Positions 4,834 to 5,307 of a stretch of DNA of 5,307 bases are shown here, piece after piece. The stretch covers positions 1 through 5,307 of the forward strand of contig CACXFI010000045.1 of the NCBI GenBank assembly GCA_902766875.1. Direction: 5' to 3'. The position numbers and the translations under genes are program-made. Numbering within the stretch: the first letter of the stretch is position 1; each line of letters starts with the position of its first letter. The notes beneath the pieces are model-generated. The model did no database searches and was not told where the DNA came from. It saw nothing but the letters and a program-made list of their open reading frames with translations. The DNA is from an uncultured Erysipelotrichaceae bacterium (GTDB taxonomy: Bacteria; Bacillota_I; Bacilli_A; RF39; UBA660).

Positions 4834-5307
4834 CTAAAAATTTAACATTAACCAATCTGGTTTAAAGATTAGTAATATTCCCATTAATATCATTATAATA
4901 GCACTTATTAGTGTACATAATTTATTATATTTATTTGTTATACCTGTAGCTTCTACAGCTATCATGGATATAGTAAATACTACCATATCATCTATCATAT
5001 AGAAGAAGATATAAATTAGTAAATATATTATTCTTGTTATTCCTTCTACATTGTTAATAGTTAATATTTCTGTAAATATTAAAGGAAAACCTAGAGAACA
5101 AGCTAGTTCTATTAGATTTACTGATGCTGCTAAGATAATTATACCTACTAAGGATAGGATAAAACTTTTACTATTTATTATTTTTTTCATTCTAGTTATT
5201 ATTTTTTTCCTTTTTTTGTCATCAACTACAGTGCAACCAGCTTCTTCTTTTCTTATTTTAAAATATTTTCTTAAATTAAAGATTCCTGCTACTAAGATAA
5301 ATATGGC
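4834..5307 (-). CDS. CcdA/DsbD-like thiol-redox membrane protein, C-terminal part
   Basis: The reading frame is open from the right edge to the TAG at 4834-4836, giving 157 codons, so this is the C-terminal part of a larger protein. A Met at 5190 is present but is internal: 39 sense codons precede it in frame, and no ribosome site sits at the right distance. The visible part has a hydrophobic start (A-I-F-I-L-V-A-G-I-F-N-L), a basic loop with one Cys (E-A-G-C, residue 25 of the fragment), then membrane segments. These include N-L-I-E-L-A-C-S-L-G-F-P, which resembles the Cys-Pro membrane motif of the cytochrome c biogenesis (CcdA/DsbD) transmembrane region, and a tail L-L-I-F-K-P-D-W-L. Such proteins pass electrons across the membrane between thiols. 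An N-terminal thioredoxin or glutaredoxin domain may lie off-window. It is followed, 12 nt later, by the cysteine desulfurase gene. The family call is moderately sure. Confidence 0.68.
   Translation of the reverse strand, partial: AIFILVAGIFNLRKYFKIRKEEAGCTVVDDKKRKKIITRMKKIINSKSFILSLVGIIILAASVNLIELACSLGFPLIFTEILTINNVEGITRIIYLLIYIFFYMIDDMVVFTISMIAVEATGITNKYNKLCTLISAIIMILMGILLIFKPDWLMLNF

Noticed and set aside
4834..5190. Complete 118-residue membrane protein starting at the ATG at 5190
   Set aside because: The frame is open upstream to the window edge with family-like sequence, and the nearest AAAGG is too far from this ATG, so the gene is treated as partial.
3249..5307. A complete Dnd DNA phosphorothioation locus
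   Set aside because: Only a desulfurase and a small DGNHR protein are present; DndC, DndD and DndE are absent and the neighbours are unrelated. Kept only as a comparison.
1..5307. Frequent CTAG tetranucleotides across the window
   Set aside because: CTAG appears often, whereas many bacteria avoid it, but CTA Leu/TAG-rich AT-biased codon use can account for it. I cannot compute an expected value here.

Overview
The window is strongly AT-rich, with codons biased to TTA, AGA, ATA and AAA, Shine-Dalgarno sites resembling AAGGAGGTGAT, and short intergenic gaps. This fits a low-GC Firmicutes or Tenericutes-like bacterium (Bacillota/Bacilli or Clostridia, possibly an uncultured gut lineage). TGG encodes Trp where I checked, and TGA is used as a stop in the NfeD gene, so the standard bacterial code fits better than the Mycoplasma code. 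The species cannot be named from this sequence.

Layout, left to right. Positions 1-95 hold the first 31 codons of a minus-strand undecaprenyl diphosphate synthase (uppS) that runs off the left edge. Positions 96-183 hold its leader, a long A/T palindrome and the terminator of the next operon. Positions 184-1966 are a compact minus-strand operon: guanine deaminase (guaD), a short NfeD protein and a slipin/SPFH membrane scaffold. It is driven by a good sigma-A-type promoter at 1987-2015 and ends in a hairpin that overlaps the slipin stop codon. Positions 2072-2509 carry the only plus-strand gene, an unrecognised 145-residue all-helical protein. It stands alone and shares a bidirectional terminator (2509-2540) with the genes converging from the right.

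Positions 2545-5307 form a second minus-strand operon with gaps of only 12 to 20 nt. In transcription order it encodes a CcdA/DsbD-like membrane protein whose start lies beyond the right edge, a divergent NifS/IscS-type cysteine desulfurase, a small stand-alone ParB/sulfiredoxin-fold protein with a DGNHR motif, and a YugP-type membrane zinc peptidase.

The NfeD and slipin proteins are a classic membrane pair. The second operon has a loose sulfur/thiol theme (thiol-redox membrane protein followed by a sulfur-mobilising enzyme), but no IscU/NifU scaffold, ThiI or MnmA is visible, so the sulfur acceptor is unknown. There is no rRNA, tRNA, CRISPR array, insertion sequence or phage gene in the window. 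The best leads are the desulfurase/DGNHR/CcdA-like cluster, the substituted cofactor-site residues of the desulfurase, and the orphan helical protein. None of these proves a new system.
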